Source: Cutaneotrichosporon cavernicola (lineage: Eukaryota > Basidiomycota > Tremellomycetes > Trichosporonales > Trichosporonaceae). Taken from it: a stretch of DNA of 64,000 bases. Below, one piece after another: positions 44,122-56,366 of this stretch. Below the pieces are notes generated by a model. That model made no database searches. It was not told where the DNA came from and saw only the letters and a list, made by a program, of their open reading frames with translations. A program made the translations under genes and the position numbers. Numbering within the stretch: the stretch's first letter is position 1; the number at the start of each line of letters is the position of its first letter. The DNA is taken from positions 186,001-250,000 of the forward strand of contig NC_083399.1 of assembly GCF_030864355.1 (NCBI RefSeq), given 5' to 3'.

Positions 44122-46847
44122 CTACTTCTTACGGCCGCGGTCATTTCCAACGGTCGTCCACCCCTCGTCCATCTCGCCGCGCCGTGCCTTGGCCTCCTTA
44201 TCCCGCTTGGCATCACGCTCCGCCTTGTTACTGTTGGAGAGCGTGACCTGCTTCTTTGGGGCCGAACCGGGGACATGGCGTGGTTCTTTGTTGGGACTCG
44301 GCGGCCCAATGCAGAGGCTCGGCTTCAACTCGCGCCGATTCCGGGGACGGTGTCGGTTCTCATTCACCTTCGGCGGTGAGGAGTCGACGCGTCCGGGCGA
44401 CGAGGCTGCCGATGACAGCTTGCGCGTCGAGTTCGTTGGCGGCGACACCTTGGCGGTGGGCGGAAAGGGATCCCACTCGAGACCCAGAGGGTTGGTGTTG
44501 GCAGATGTCGAGCTCGATGAGCGCCGCATCGCTGGTATCGAGATAGGCGCGACAGGCGTCGTAGGTGATTGCAGGAGCGAACTAGCGGTGGTCGAGCGCG
44601 ACAGAGCGGGGAACTCTGACGACGGAGGACGCTCCGGCGATACTGGCATATGAAGCTGCTGTGGACTGCCGGAGATGTCGTCAGCAAACTGGAACGACGC
44701 TGGTTCGAGCTGGCACTGTGCCCAGATGTCCTTGGTTAAAACGGCAGAGTGGATAAAGTCGACCGGCGACAATGTCGTCTTCTTCGAGTTGGCGATGAAG
44801 CGCCACTCCCCCTTGCCCTGGCGACCCATCCATCGGAGGACTCGGAACTCTGGCAGCCGCCGAGCAAACTTGCGAAGGTCGCGGACCTCGACGAGAGCAG
44901 GGTCCGACTCTGCAACCTTCTCTGACAAGAATGGAGGGAGTTTTGAGTCAACAGAAGCCTTCTTCTTGGGTGCCTTGACCTTGATGGCTGCATGTGTGGC
45001 CAGCTTGGGGTCGGTGGTGATGTTCAGCTCAGCAAGGTCTGGAACATTGCCGAACGCTGTGGTCATCCCGATCTGCTGTCAATTGAATGATGACCAAGAC
45101 GCTTACAATATCCAGGACGGTTGCCCGAACAGAAACTTGGAGCTTGCGAAGGCGCGGGCACTCGAGCAGGATCGCCTCCATAGCGGGACCACTGATGTCC
45201 CACCAGTCCAAGCACAGGTCCTCCAGGAGGGCGCCTTCGTTGCGGACTAGGTCCAGAAGGTCCGACGGGATGGGATCCTTCTTGTGGGTGGCGTCTGGCT
45301 GCGGCACCAGAACGCCCATTGGAGGGAAGGGTAGTATTGCGATTGGGTGAACAACACGCCGAACGACGAAGCGCTTCAACTGCCCAACTGGTACTTCGGC
45401 GATGGACGAGAGGTGGTTCACCACCCAGGAGTGGCGTGATCCATTCTCCGGGATCTCAAGCTCGAGCGAGTTGAAAGTAGATGGCCAGCAACCGATCATG
45501 CCCCACGTGTTCTTGTCCAGTCGGCCTTCGGTGAGCTGTTGGAACCAAGTCCAGACCCACCCTCGATATCGGTCAGCTTCAGTGATTGGAGAACACTGCA
45601 TTCGTTGAGAAGGTCCTTGAGACACTCGGCGTTGAGCTTGGTGCCGGTTGTTGACAACGTGATATGCTTGAGACTGCGAAGGGAACCGAAGTTGGCTACT
45701 GCCCGGCACAGACGCAAGTCTAGGAAGTGGGTGGACAGTGACAGGGTGTGCAGCCGGGGAGGCTGGTGCGAGTCGTGTAACTCAGCAAGAAGCTCGAGAT
45801 GGCTTGCAATGGTCCACGCCTGTCGTTAGTTCCGTGCCACATGGAAACAAGTGGACTCACGCCCTGCATGCTGAGGCCCTCGAGACGGAGTTCCTCGAGG
45901 TCCTCCCATGCTGTTCCCAAGGCGAGACCTTCGCGGCCGATGGCCCGCGCTTCTAGGTTCTCGACTGGGAACCCATTCTCACCACCCCTGGGACCAACCT
46001 GCTGAAGCACGGGCGTCAGACGCGGGTACTGTGAAGGAGTGGCGTTTGCGGGGTGTGGGGGAGGGTAGGTGAGGTGGAGTCGCCGCAAATGCTTCAGTTC
46101 GGAGATTGTCTAAGGTTAACCACAGGCTTATATCGAAGTTTACAGTCCAGAGCTCATCGTTGACGCCAAACCCAGTTTCCCAGGTGACCTGTTCGACCAG
46201 TGGACAGTGCGCAATCAGGGGACTGGCCAGCGCCCAAGCTTCGATACGGTCACTTTCGCGAGTGACGTCGTTGATTGCCGCGGAGGGAGCGTGTGTTGGG
46301 CACGGGTGGCGAAACCGAAGGACCCGGACGTATGAGGCGTACTTGAAACTGCTGTCGAGTCAGTGGGGAAGGATGAGTGGAGCCGTACCGGAGGGCGCTG
46401 AACACCTTGAGCCGCTGGCGGGGAGCGGGGCAACAGGCGCGTTGCAGCGCGTCGCTGCCACCAGAGGCTTGGCCCAGGGTCCCAGCAAGGGCAATTTCGA
46501 CGTCGAGGTCGTGGTAGAGATGAGCGGCGGCGATCTTGTGGGCCGCCTTGGAGAGGGTGAGCACGTCCAGCGCGACGCCTGGGCGGACGCGGAGGACGTG
46601 GGCCAACACGTCTGGTGTTAGCTGGCGTTGACACTGGCTGTAGACGAAGGGACACGTTGGCTGTGGGCCTGTCCGAAAGGTGATGATTCAAGGAAGGCAG
46701 AGGTCGTGTGAGGACGGTTTCGGTTGTTTGGTTGACTCGGGCAGACCAGAGGTACTCACCAAGGGAACCAGTGTGCGAGTGTCCATTGGATATGCGAGTG
46801 CCATTGGGCCTATCGTTAGGCCCCTCGGAGGGCATGTCTCGAGGCAT
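44122..46847 (-). CDS. F-box / leucine-rich-repeat-like protein
   Basis: Seven exons: 46847-46760, 46611-46389, 46348-46144, 46109-45861, 45819-45597, 45561-45107 and 45072-44122; 797 residues. After a short disordered start, residues ~28-65 read DVLAHVLRV..GVALDVLTLSKAAHKIAAAHLYHDL, a typical fungal F-box. A solenoid of degenerate leucine-rich repeats follows (LKHLRRLHLTYP, LEELRLEGLSMQG, LHTLSLSTHFLDLRLC, LKHITLSTTGTKL, LRKLQVSV). The last ~200 residues are Ser/Pro-rich and disordered, ending in a basic KAERDAKRDKEAKARRGE stretch. The exon 5/6 junction needs an atypical donor GTGTTC at 45596 with a CTGAC branch point; without it the frame is closed. F-box proteins link substrates to SCF ubiquitin ligases; the target is unknown. 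Confidence 0.75.
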
Positions 46848-48623
46848 GTGTTTAGTGAGTGTTGGTAAAGAGAGAGAGGGAGGTTGAGAGAATGAGATGT
46901 AGAAAGCGAAGGGAAGTGGATGTGTATAGCTGTGGTAACTGTGGCTATGAGTGAGAGGTGATTGGATCAGAGGTGTGGGACGCGGGGCGATCAAGCCTAC
47001 TGTCCTGTGTGATGTGGTGCCGATACAAGATGAGGGTGGGTGAAGGAAGGTGTGTTGTGTGTGGGAGGATTCGGTTGTTACAGTCTTATTCCCTCTACAC
47101 CTCTACTTGGTTGTTTCGTTTGTCCTCGGTCATCTGCGGAAACGCCGCGACGCGACGGGGTGGGTGGTGACGGGTGGGGGTCGGCGAGTGGGGTGAGGGC
47201 GGTGAAGGTAGGTGGCGTAGTAAGAAGCATCTTGATCCGCTTGGGCCTCCCCTTCATGCCCTCTCCATTCCCTCCACTCGGCTGGTCAGCCTCTACCTTA
47301 CTCGCTTCCTTTGTCTCCTTCGGCGCACACCTCGCCCTCGCGCATGCTTCGTGTTCTTCTTCCTTCTTCTCCATTCGCTGGCACGCCCTATTGGCATTGG
47401 CGCGTTGGCATAAGAGATCGCCTCGCTTTCCGACGTCAGTTCGTCGATCGTCGACCGACACTCACCGCTTCATCGCTGAAACACACAGCACTCACTGCCC
47501 GCGCCCTGTGGCATGTTCGCCTCCCGTTCCGGCCCGGTCCGCGTCAACTGGTAAGCTGTGAGCACGAGTGAGGAGCTCCACAGGTATGCAAAGGAGTCAA
47601 CGCCAAGGCGGTCTGTGCACTCCTTGCTCTCCTTTGGGTGGCGCGTTGAGGTAAGAGGCTGGGTACGCAGACAAGTTAGGATCTGACGCTTGGATCATTT
47701 TGTCAGCAAGTATGGTCAAGTTGAGGAATCCAGAGGCCAGAGGCTTGGTATAGACTAACTAACTCGTCATAGAGTCCTGGCCATGGCTGCCCAGCCCCCA
47801 CCCCCTACTGACCAGCTGCCAAGCTACCAACCTGGATTGAAATGGGAAGAAGTGCCTTGGTCACCAACTTGACAGCCCATTATTCACCCCCCAGCGCCCC
47901 AGCCTGCACTATACCTCTGCCACGTGAGCCTTTATACACGTCATTCCTTTTTGCATCACCTTGTCACGCACCGACCGTACTGATGCCGTTCCCAACGAGC
48001 GTAGTGCAAGTTGGCAGTTCGTATGGCTAGTGGAGCGAGTCCTGCGTGTGGGCTGCAAAGTGAGAGTACGAGTGAGCCGCCTCTACTAGAGAGGCTGTCC
48101 GTATGCGGAAACCATACGTATGTTAGGTTATGTACTCCCCCGGCCAGCGGTGGCCAAGTCTACCACACGTGACTTATGCATCGTGATGAACACCCAAGTA
48201 TATATATATGTGCGCGACACGATGTGAAAGATAATGATACGCCGATAGTCCATGACAGGACTGGCCATGTTAACCGTAGCTGTGAGAGTCGTAAAACGAA
48301 TCGGCAGTGTTTGTGATTGAAACAATGAGTAAAGCCTTTAAATCTTAGTTTCGATCTACCCTGAATACAGTATGTACGATCCAGAACGTTTGAAGCCATC
48401 GAACGAGGCTATCTAACAGCATTGTCCCCCACCACCATCCACAGCAACCAAGCTCCTCATTCTCGTCCATCGTTTATGAAACTATCGCATCCTCTCCCCT
48501 GTTCTTTTCCTTGTTGTAGAGTGAATGTACGATGCATCGAATACGGTTGAACGTGTGCGCAATTTAAGGGCCCGGGCCGTAGGGGCTCGGGTACTACAAC
48601 ATTCCTGAGGTGCTGGCCGCTGC
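46848..48623. other. Gene-poor interval
   Basis: About 1.8 kb between the F-box/LRR start and the stop of the cysteine-rich gene. Pyrimidine-rich stretches near 47240-47400 and a small TA repeat near 48199. The frame 47040-47561 has no domain-like features or intron logic and is not called. Confidence 0.5.
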
Positions 48624-49309
48624 CTAGCACTGGAGCTGGTTGCACTGCTTGCACGAGTCACGAAGCCCGAACTCGCACGACTTGGGGCCGCCCGAGCACT
48701 GGTAGACGTAGCCCTTCTTGCAGCCGAGGAGGCCGTCACCGCAGAACAGACCGGCGAGGACGTACTTGCAGCTGCAGGCGGTGGGGTTGCAGGCTCGCTG
48801 GGGTTAGCAGGAGAGGGCAAAAGGGGAAGGCGGAGGGCTGTGGAGGTGACGTGGGAAGAGAGGTGAAAGGTGGACTTGTACAACCAAGGAAGCCGTGATC
48901 ATCGATCAGATCGCCGAGGACATCGAGATCCAGGAGGTCTCCAAAGCTAGTGCTGGGAAGGAAGGCAAGGGAGAGCGTCTGAAGGAGACGACGTGGGAAG
49001 AGAGGGGAAGGAAGGCGGCCTGGCCACAGGTAAATCGTCCGAGGATAGGAAAAAACGGTCACTCACACGGCCAAGGGTGTTAACATCATAGAGCACGCCG
49101 TCAAGCCGACGGTCGCTGTTGTGCTGGCTCTTACCGACGAGGTCAACGGGACCGTCACGCTCCTCAGCGTGGTTGTGGAGGTGCGCGCGCTTGGCGTACG
49201 CGGTCATGTCCGAGGCCGCAACGGCGGTTGAGGCGAGGGCGAGGAGGGTAACAACGGTGAACTGGCGTGAGGTGACGAATGCGAAGCAGATGACGGATCT
49301 TACATTCAT
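48624..49309 (-). CDS. Small secreted cysteine-rich protein, unknown function
   Basis: Model: exons 49309-49304, 49261-49067 and 48797-48624, 124 residues, all phase 0. The first intron (42 nt) is in frame. Splicing it gives MNFTVVTLLALASTAVAA, a clean signal peptide; retaining it still gives a plausible one. A KR-rich pro-like segment follows. The last 57 residues hold ten cysteines (C-x4-C-x-C-x8-C-x6-C pattern, then CSGGPKSC, DSCKQCNQLQC). Such small secreted cysteine-rich proteins are common in fungi as wall, antimicrobial or host-interaction proteins. No family was recognised and no activity is claimed. The 269-nt second intron may contain a cassette exon. Confidence 0.62.
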
Positions 49310-50972
49310 TCTGTGGTTGTGGTTAGGTGGTTGAGGATAGTAGCGGGGAACTGGTGTAAGACTGAAGTTTGAGTGAGAGTTGTGAAAGATGAGAGAGACG
49401 GAAGAGACCAAAGAGATAAGAGTGAGAGTGAGGAAACTTGGCCTGTCCGGTCTGGCTTTTATTCAGAAGCAGTCGACACCCCTGGGACCTTCCTCGCAGT
49501 TAGTTGGCTTGGGGCGCTCATCTACAGGTGCCACATGCGCAGTAGCACACGGTACATATGTTACACCACCATGTGACGGGCCGAGGATCGGATGATCGAC
49601 TAATACGAGGCTCTGTATAGCCTCAACATGCGCAGCGTCTACCAGTTCCACCGGAGGCCGCCAAACTCCAACGATCGGGCTCCGTTATTCCTCTTGACAG
49701 CTTGGCAGAGCCTTAATCCAGTTGCTATCGTGACTGGCGATTAAGGGACTGAGTGCGAGGCTACAGTCAATGACACGGTCAAGTTCTGGACATGAGGGAA
49801 GGTTAGGGAGAAACGAACTGGTGGCATATTCTGTTCATCGTTTGGATCGGCATTAATACTGCTCCCACGGCCGACACTTTATCTCCCGCCGACGGTGTCA
49901 GCGCCGCGGTCAAAAGCAGCCGCCAAGCCGAAAATGTATCTACAGCGTTGCGTACCAGGAGCTCTAGAGTCAACTGGACGAGGTCGACTCGAGACTGAAG
50001 TTGAAGTGCACAATGCGCCAACGGGACTAGTTCAACATCATCGAGGCCTGGCATGATCGCTTCAGACGACAAGAAGGGCAGCTGGGAAACATATCGGCAC
50101 ATCGCCTTGTTCAGACTGACGATCTTGTGTGTCTTCCTGATGTACAATTTACAAGCGTTCGCCCGATCGCCCGGGGCCCGGGGATCCGCCACCGGTGCGG
50201 GGCGACGTGAGATCTTGCAAAGCCCGTAGTTCGGGTGCGAGGCTTGGTGTAAGTGTCAGTGTCCATACTTTTACAAGAAGATGAAACACAAGTCATATTT
50301 CGCACCACTTTCGGAAGACTGGCAGAGTTGAGTGGATGAGTGGCAGAAACAGACGAGACGCGAGTTGGCGAATTGGCCGCGATAGCGATGGACGCCGAGA
50401 TTGTCTCTCTCTCGATAGGCCTGCGAACATGCACCTCGGGTCATCCCGTCTCGTTCTCTCCCCCCCCCCCCCCCGGCCCTTGGCATGCAGATGAGACTGA
50501 CGTGTCTCCCATCCCACAGGACGGTGCCTCATCACATCCAGGTACCCGCGTACACCCAACACACAAGCCCGTTCTCGTCCTAAACCGTCAACCAACCTCG
50601 AAAACCACCTCCCGAATCGCATCATTCCAGCCCCCCATCCCATCCCACAGAACCTGCACAAGTACAATGGACAGACAGGCGTCGTAGGCTGCCGTAAAAC
50701 ATTAGAAACCTGCCGTAACCTGTTTCTAGTTTCGTAAAAGTAGCCGCTTTTGTCGCTCATTCATGTGACGGATATACCGAGCCAGTTGGTGGCGACTTAC
50801 GGCATGTAATGTCGCACGTCAGACTCAACCTCGAGTCGCGACTTGTTCTTGTCGCCATCATGTTCATGAAGTGATGAGCTACAGTCTAGAGACAGTTTGG
50901 TGGCAAGACATAAAGATGTAGCATGAGCAAAGTCATTCTGAGCATTTCAATCTCTCAATATCTCAAATCGCA
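49310..50972. other. Gene-poor interval with poly-C tract
   Basis: About 1.7 kb without a supportable gene. Contains a run of 16 C at 50459-50474. Short frames on both strands lack domain features. Confidence 0.5.
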
Positions 50973-51524
50973 ATGCTCCTACGCTCAGCCGTCGACACCA
51001 GCGCAACACCCGTCGCGTTTGACGGACTCAAAACGCCCAAGCGTCAGCGATTCTACTCCGTCCTCTCGTTGTCACCACCACCTTCGGCACAGATGCCCAG
51101 TACGCCAGAGACCCCGTGTCCGTCGCGCCCGCCATCAAAGGACCTCAAGTCCAAGACCGTGCACAAAGTCGAGGACGACGTGTTCAGCGACACTCCAAAG
51201 CTGTTGTTTGACACGTCGCCCGCCAACCTTCGCTCCCCGCGCCCCGAAACCACAACCCACTGCGACAAGGAACATGAGCTCCCCATCGTCGACCAGACAT
51301 CGCCCCTCGCCGACGTCGATCCCGGGGACGTGGTGGCCATCACGTTCAAGTGCAGCCGGCGGGATCTCGAGACCTGCAGCTTCGTGAACCGGGACGTCAT
51401 CGCCACTCTCCAGGACATGGAGGAAGATGGCCTATGTCACTCGCCGCTGGGGAAGGAAGGTTTGCCACTCGTGGTCCTCAAGTACAGGACATACCGCCTC
51501 CCTGAGGAGGCCAATCTCCAGTAG
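50973..51524 (+). CDS. Hypothetical protein, single exon
   Basis: Intronless frame of 183 residues from MLLRSAVDTSATPV. The first ~110 residues are Ser/Pro-rich and probably disordered (SLSPPPSAQMPSTPETPCPS). The C-terminal ~65 residues look folded (DPGDVVAITFKCSRRDLETC, DVIATLQDMEEDG, LPLVVLKYRTYRLPEE). G/C preference at third codon positions resembles neighbouring genes, which favours a real gene. I do not recognise a family. The gene stands alone in a gene-poor stretch. Confidence 0.5.
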   Translation: MLLRSAVDTSATPVAFDGLKTPKRQRFYSVLSLSPPPSAQMPSTPETPCPSRPPSKDLKSKTVHKVEDDVFSDTPKLLFDTSPANLRSPRPETTTHCDKEHELPIVDQTSPLADVDPGDVVAITFKCSRRDLETCSFVNRDVIATLQDMEEDGLCHSPLGKEGLPLVVLKYRTYRLPEEANLQ

Positions 51525-52297
51525 CCCAATTTAGGATCCTCATAGAGTTCGAGTTTGTACTGGCCATTCCGGCAAGGTATGATAGGTGACGCTTGACCAG
51601 CATTGGGGTTGGCGTTCTGCCAACCGTGGGGTTAGTCAACCCATTCGCCGACCAGAGTATGATCCATAAGGTCTTGGTCCTGCTGACACAATCCGAAGTG
51701 ATGCATGCAGTCATGGCGGGGAAGGGGCTCGTGGACAAGGGGTGTCCATGGGAACTGGGCCATAGTATCTGAACCATGAGTGGCTGACTGGGAGGGGTTT
51801 GCGGTAGCATCGGCTGCAAACCAGAGTAGGCAAACCCAAAGTCCGCAGTTGGGCGCCGCTGGTTGCAGCCTGTCTGCGCGCCGTTGTTGCTGTTCTCGGC
51901 GATTGGCAAAGTGGTTTATCGTTGAGACGCGTCTCGGACAGTTACGTGTATTACGTCCCTAAGTGGTAGGATCCTTGGAATCAACTTTGGTCCATTGCTG
52001 ACATCATAAACGCAGCATGCCATTAGACCTGCCCCACTCTTTATTCCAATCTGCTCCCTGAATCTGACTCCACTCCCTGTTCTCCCACCGCCTATACAAC
52101 CCGCTTCCACACGTGGTTGCTTCACGTGACTCGTTCCAAAACAATGTGGCTGTGAGGCAGAGCATGCGCCATTATCCTCACAGTCACCTAGGGCTGCAAC
52201 TCGGCCGATTCATGACAATAGCATCGTACTGCGCATCCTTACTATTACTACCAACTACTGCTACCCATCCTTTCCCAACATCTACTGCACTACCCGC
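51525..52297. other. Intergenic region before the peptide transporter 3' end
   Basis: 773 bp between the hypothetical gene and the stop of the PTR2-like gene. Nothing recognised. Confidence 0.5.
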
Positions 52298-54233
52298 TTA
52301 CTCGTATTGAGACATACGACGGTTGTTGCTGTCGACCGCACCGGCGTCGAGCGCGTTGAGCTCGTCCTCCTGGGCATCGAGGTGGCGGTGAGTGAACCAG
52401 AAGCCGCAGCCGGCCGCGAACGCAAGGCAGGCCATCGAGCCGTAGTTCCAGACAAGGAGCGGGTCGCTGGAGAGCGAAACAAAGGCCTGGCCGAGGGCAG
52501 ACGAGAACGCAGACATGAAGAGGAAGACGGACATGACGAGCGAGCGCATGTTCTTTGGCGCCTTGGTGAATGCGTATTCGAGACCAGTGATGGAGGCAAA
52601 CACCTCAGCGAGGGCGATGAGGACGTACGAGCCGGTCTGGGCCCAGACGTTGATAGGCGAGACGCGCGGGTGGCCCTCGGCGTCGACGCAGGTAGCAGCG
52701 TTGTAACCACAAGGGTTGGTCTTGTAGATGTAGTGCTGGAGGACGCAGGCCCAGATCATGGCCGCGCAACCCGCAAAGAAGCCACAGGTGATCTTCTTGA
52801 TGGGGGTGAAGTTGAGGCCGCGCTTGCGGAGGGCAGGGTAGATAATAAGGTCGCAAACGGGGATAAGAATGAGGAGCGAGAAGGGGTTGAGGTTGGACAG
52901 AACGTCGTTGGGGAGGCCGTGCAGCTCCATGGTAGCAGCCTGAGACGTAAGGTTGTTGTTGATTTGGTTGTAGGTGAGCCAGAAGATGGGGTACCACAGG
53001 AAGACGGCGCAGGCCTTGAAACCACGACGGACTTCGTCGACCCACTTGTCGTCGAACGTCATCCAGCTGGGCGGGGTCTCACCGCGAGCCTCAACCTGGC
53101 TGGGCTTGGCGCGGTCCCAGAACTCGTTCGAGCCGAGGCGCTTAAACAGCGTGACGGGGTTGAGCGACCACTGGCCCTTGGCGGCGAACTTGAAGATGTG
53201 AAGAGCGCCAGCGAGAACTGAGCCCTCGGGCGGGGCCTTGACGTAGTGGTTGTAGCCGATCCAGAGGACGAGAGGGGTCGTCAAGAAGACAATGGTCGGG
53301 AGGAGGAACGAGAGCCAGAAGCCGACGTACTTCTCGGCGTAGACCATACCGATTTGGCCGATAAGAGCACCAACGTTGATGAAGAAGTAGAAATACTAAT
53401 GTCAGGGGGTGTTGGAGCAAGAAAGGCTCACCATGTAAGTGCGCGACGTCGTGAGCGTAGGGTCGACAATTACACGCTCGCCGTGCTTGTTGGTACGGAC
53501 GAACATCTTGGTCTTGCGGTACTGCTCGGCGACGAGAGGCGAAATGTTACTCTTGAAAGCACCGGTTCCAGCGCCCATGATGACAATAGCAATAATGAAG
53601 CAGGCAAGCGCACCGCCCTGGTTGACGATCACATTAGGGATCGCCGAAATGATGAGGATGATGTGACCGATCAGGGCGACGCCGACGGCGACGCACACGG
53701 TCTTGTAGCGGCCCCAGTACTTGTCGGCGAGATAGGCGCCAAAGAGAGGCGTAACGTAAACCCAGAAAGTGTTGAAAGTGGTCAGACCGGTGGAGGCACG
53801 CTGACCCATGTTGAGAGCACCCGACTGGAACTGCTCCTTGCCAGCTCCCGTCTTGGATCCGGGCGGTAGAGGGTGTTGAATAAAGTTTGTGAACACTACG
53901 GTGCATCCGTAGTAACTTTTGATCAGCTGTGGGCACTCTGTAAGCTTACGAGAAGCGCTCAGCCAGCTCGATATAGGCAACGAGGTATGTGGCCCACGGA
54001 ATCTTGTCTGGGACGCGGTGGAGGTGGGCGATTTCGTCCTGTGTTGGGAATTCATCCCCGTAGTGAGGGTCTGAGGGGTCCAGAGTGCCGTGGGGAGACG
54101 TAACGTGGGCAAGAGAGGCGCCCTGCTTCTTCTCGGAAACGATGGAAGCCGAACGCTGCTGCATGCGGATTTCGTCCTCCTGCGCCAGTGCGAGCGCCGG
54201 GTTCACGATGTCGCCGTGGTTAAGGCCGGCCAT
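52298..54233 (-). CDS. PTR2: PTR2-type proton-coupled di/tripeptide transporter (POT family)
   Basis: Three exons: 54233-53950, 53915-53432 and 53395-52298; introns of 34 and 36 nt; 621 residues. After a ~75-residue cytosolic N-terminus, TM1 carries YIELAERFSYYG, the E-R-F/Y motif that couples protons in POT carriers. Further marks are FNTFWVYVTPLFGAYLADKYWGRYKT, GTGAFKSNISPLVAEQY, YFYFFINVGALIGQ, YPIFWLTYNQINNNL and the C-terminal EVFASITGLEYAFTKAPKNMRS. This is a plasma-membrane importer of small peptides for nitrogen supply. Its closest neighbours are unrelated, though three small-molecule enzymes follow 2.5 kb downstream on the other strand. Confidence 0.96.
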
Positions 54234-56280
54234 GATCTACTATCAGCCTTAGAGAGAGGGTATAAACTCACAGTGAAGAGACCTTGAAGTGGTTGGGGGG
54301 AAAAGACGTCCTCCGCGCCACTACTTTTAACTGAACAGGGGGTTCACCGACCGCCACCCCTCCACAGACCAACCATCACCGAATGGAGTCTAGCCATTCA
54401 TGTGGGGCCTGTTCCGTGTCTTTGCGATTACGGGGATCCCCGCGCGGTCAACCGAGGCACGGTCATGCGACCATATGGACACATTTTCTTGAGCCACAAG
54501 CCTCGCGAGACGATGGTTGGGCCCTTGAGCAGGAGATCCCGGAGAAGGCGTAATGATTGTCTGACCTCTCGGCATCGGCAATTGACAGGAGTGGACCCCC
54601 AGGTCCGGCCGCACACCATGGTCTTACGGCGTTGGTGCAAAGGTGACACCACATGAACACGATGGCTCGGTTGCAACAAAGGTGATAGTAATGTTGGTGT
54701 TTCTCGGGGTGTTGCCCAATAGCCACACGGCTTTGAGGTATTTCCAAGGCACGAGGCAGGGTCACATGTACACCATGCGGTCCATTACCCTGAAGGTCTG
54801 AGAGGGAAATAGGCGGCTGTTGGGTTGTTTGGGTGTAAAGCTTGGAAAGATACTCACTTGATGTGCCCGCGTGATACTCAGGGAATTGAACTGATGTCAA
54901 GTGGGGCCGCATCGGAGCAGAGCTCATTTTTGAAAACCCAATACTCCAGGCCCATTTGCCTTCTTCTCCCTTCACTTTTGAGGCATGCGGCATGCGGGAC
55001 AAGGTTGAACGCAATGTGTCCCTCGTATGCCTCGTACCTTTTGGTCCTAACATCATCTGTTCGCCACAATCGCCATGCATCTCTTGATCACGTCAGATTG
55101 CCCAGGTCCATATTCCCTTATCGTTGATCGATACGGCCGGTGCCAAGCACGGACACCATACGCACGAGCAACGCTACGCTACGCTACCCTCCCTCCACCC
55201 TCCTCGACAGAACCCAGAACCACAACTCATGCATGACCCGCGTCGTCAACGCATGCTTGACCAGTAGCTGATTGTCCCCACCCAAGTAAAGTTACCGCTG
55301 CCGTCACCACTCTAACAGCCACCCCCCCACTTTGGCCAATCCATAAGCCGGCTCGGAAACTCTCAAACGTCATTGCGGGGCACATGGCCATCTCCACGTG
55401 CATCAAGCTCCGAGCCGCAACATACGCATGGTGCTCCACAGTTTACGACGATCAACTAGCCATCTTGTACGCGGGTAACACCGTACGTGTGCACCTTGTG
55501 CATGGTGCTCCATGATCCGCGAGCACCATGAGGTGCGGAGCACGGTGGGGAATTAATTTCGACACCCCTTGATCCAGTTGAGCGCTTACTGGCAATCTGG
55601 TACGAGATCTCTCTTGCCTTGGCCTGTGCTAATCTCGGATAACCGCAGCATAAACAGACAAGGCCCGCACGAGTCGCCTGGACCATGCGAGACATTGCGG
55701 GGCTTTGAGATTCATGCATCAGCCTGATCCACATCCCTGGGACCGCGTGTGGCTTTCGACATGCGGGGTTCGCTGGGGCCACCGACGCCAACCTCCACAG
55801 GACAGGAGAACATGCTTGCCACCATGCCAGTATGGGCACAGAGGTCATGTGACAGTGGTAAGCGTTGGATGCAAGGTCAATGCGACGCGCGGATATTGCT
55901 CGCGATGTGTAGGCATATAAGGCATTGGCGGTGTAATCAAGGCTCCGGAAGATAAGGAAAACTTGGACCTGGCGATGCGCTATCGAGCGCTATGAATAGG
56001 GTCAGAGCTGCTTCTGGAAGCTGAGGTACCACCTCTATCCCGTCATCTCAGACCCCCGTACTACTCGGGCACGCGTCCTGAACTGTGAGATAGCATCAAC
56101 AAGGAAAGAGACTGTGTTGGAACAGCAGGCCGGTTGTGCTGTTGTTGGTAGGGGCGCCTACCCTGGCCCCAAGGTGTACGTTTATGGCACTTGGAATGAT
56201 GCGAGTACGTAAGGTGTGTGGTCACTGAGACCACGTGGTAAAGGACCCTTTTATGCGACAAAAATATTGTAAAGCACGAA
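54234..56280. other. Gene-poor interval with a perfect hairpin
   Basis: About 2 kb between the PTR2-like start and tRNA-Phe. A perfect 10-bp inverted repeat (CATGGTGCTC with a 10-nt loop) lies at 55501-55530; another direct copy of GCATGGTGCTCCA occurs near 55427. No coding frame is convincing on either strand. Confidence 0.5.
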
Positions 56281-56366
56281 GACGCTTTAGCTCAGTGGGA
56301 GAGCGAGCGAGTGAAGCTCTTGCAGCCCAATTCGTTCGGTCGTGTGTTCAATCCACACAAGCGTCA
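56281..56366 (+). tRNA. tRNA-Phe (anticodon GAA), with 14-nt intron
   Basis: Acceptor GACGCTT pairs fully with AAGCGTC; D arm GCTC/GAGC; anticodon stem AGCGA/TCGTT (one G:U); loop with U33 and anticodon GAA followed by G37; T arm GTGTG-TTCAATC-CACAC; discriminator A. An intron at 56317-56330 after position 37 leaves a 72-nt mature tRNA. The base at position 32 is G, unusual for tRNA-Phe, so the intron boundaries could shift slightly. Confidence 0.9.

Noticed and set aside
47040..47561. A 173-codon plus-strand frame
   Set aside because: Low-complexity sequence without recognisable features; probably leader or promoter sequence.
51478..51909. A 143-codon minus-strand frame overlapping the 3' end of the hypothetical gene
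   Set aside because: No conserved features, and codon use does not match the genome's bias.
54463..55080. A 205-codon minus-strand frame
   Set aside because: Composition and codon use are unlike neighbouring genes and no domain or splice logic is visible.
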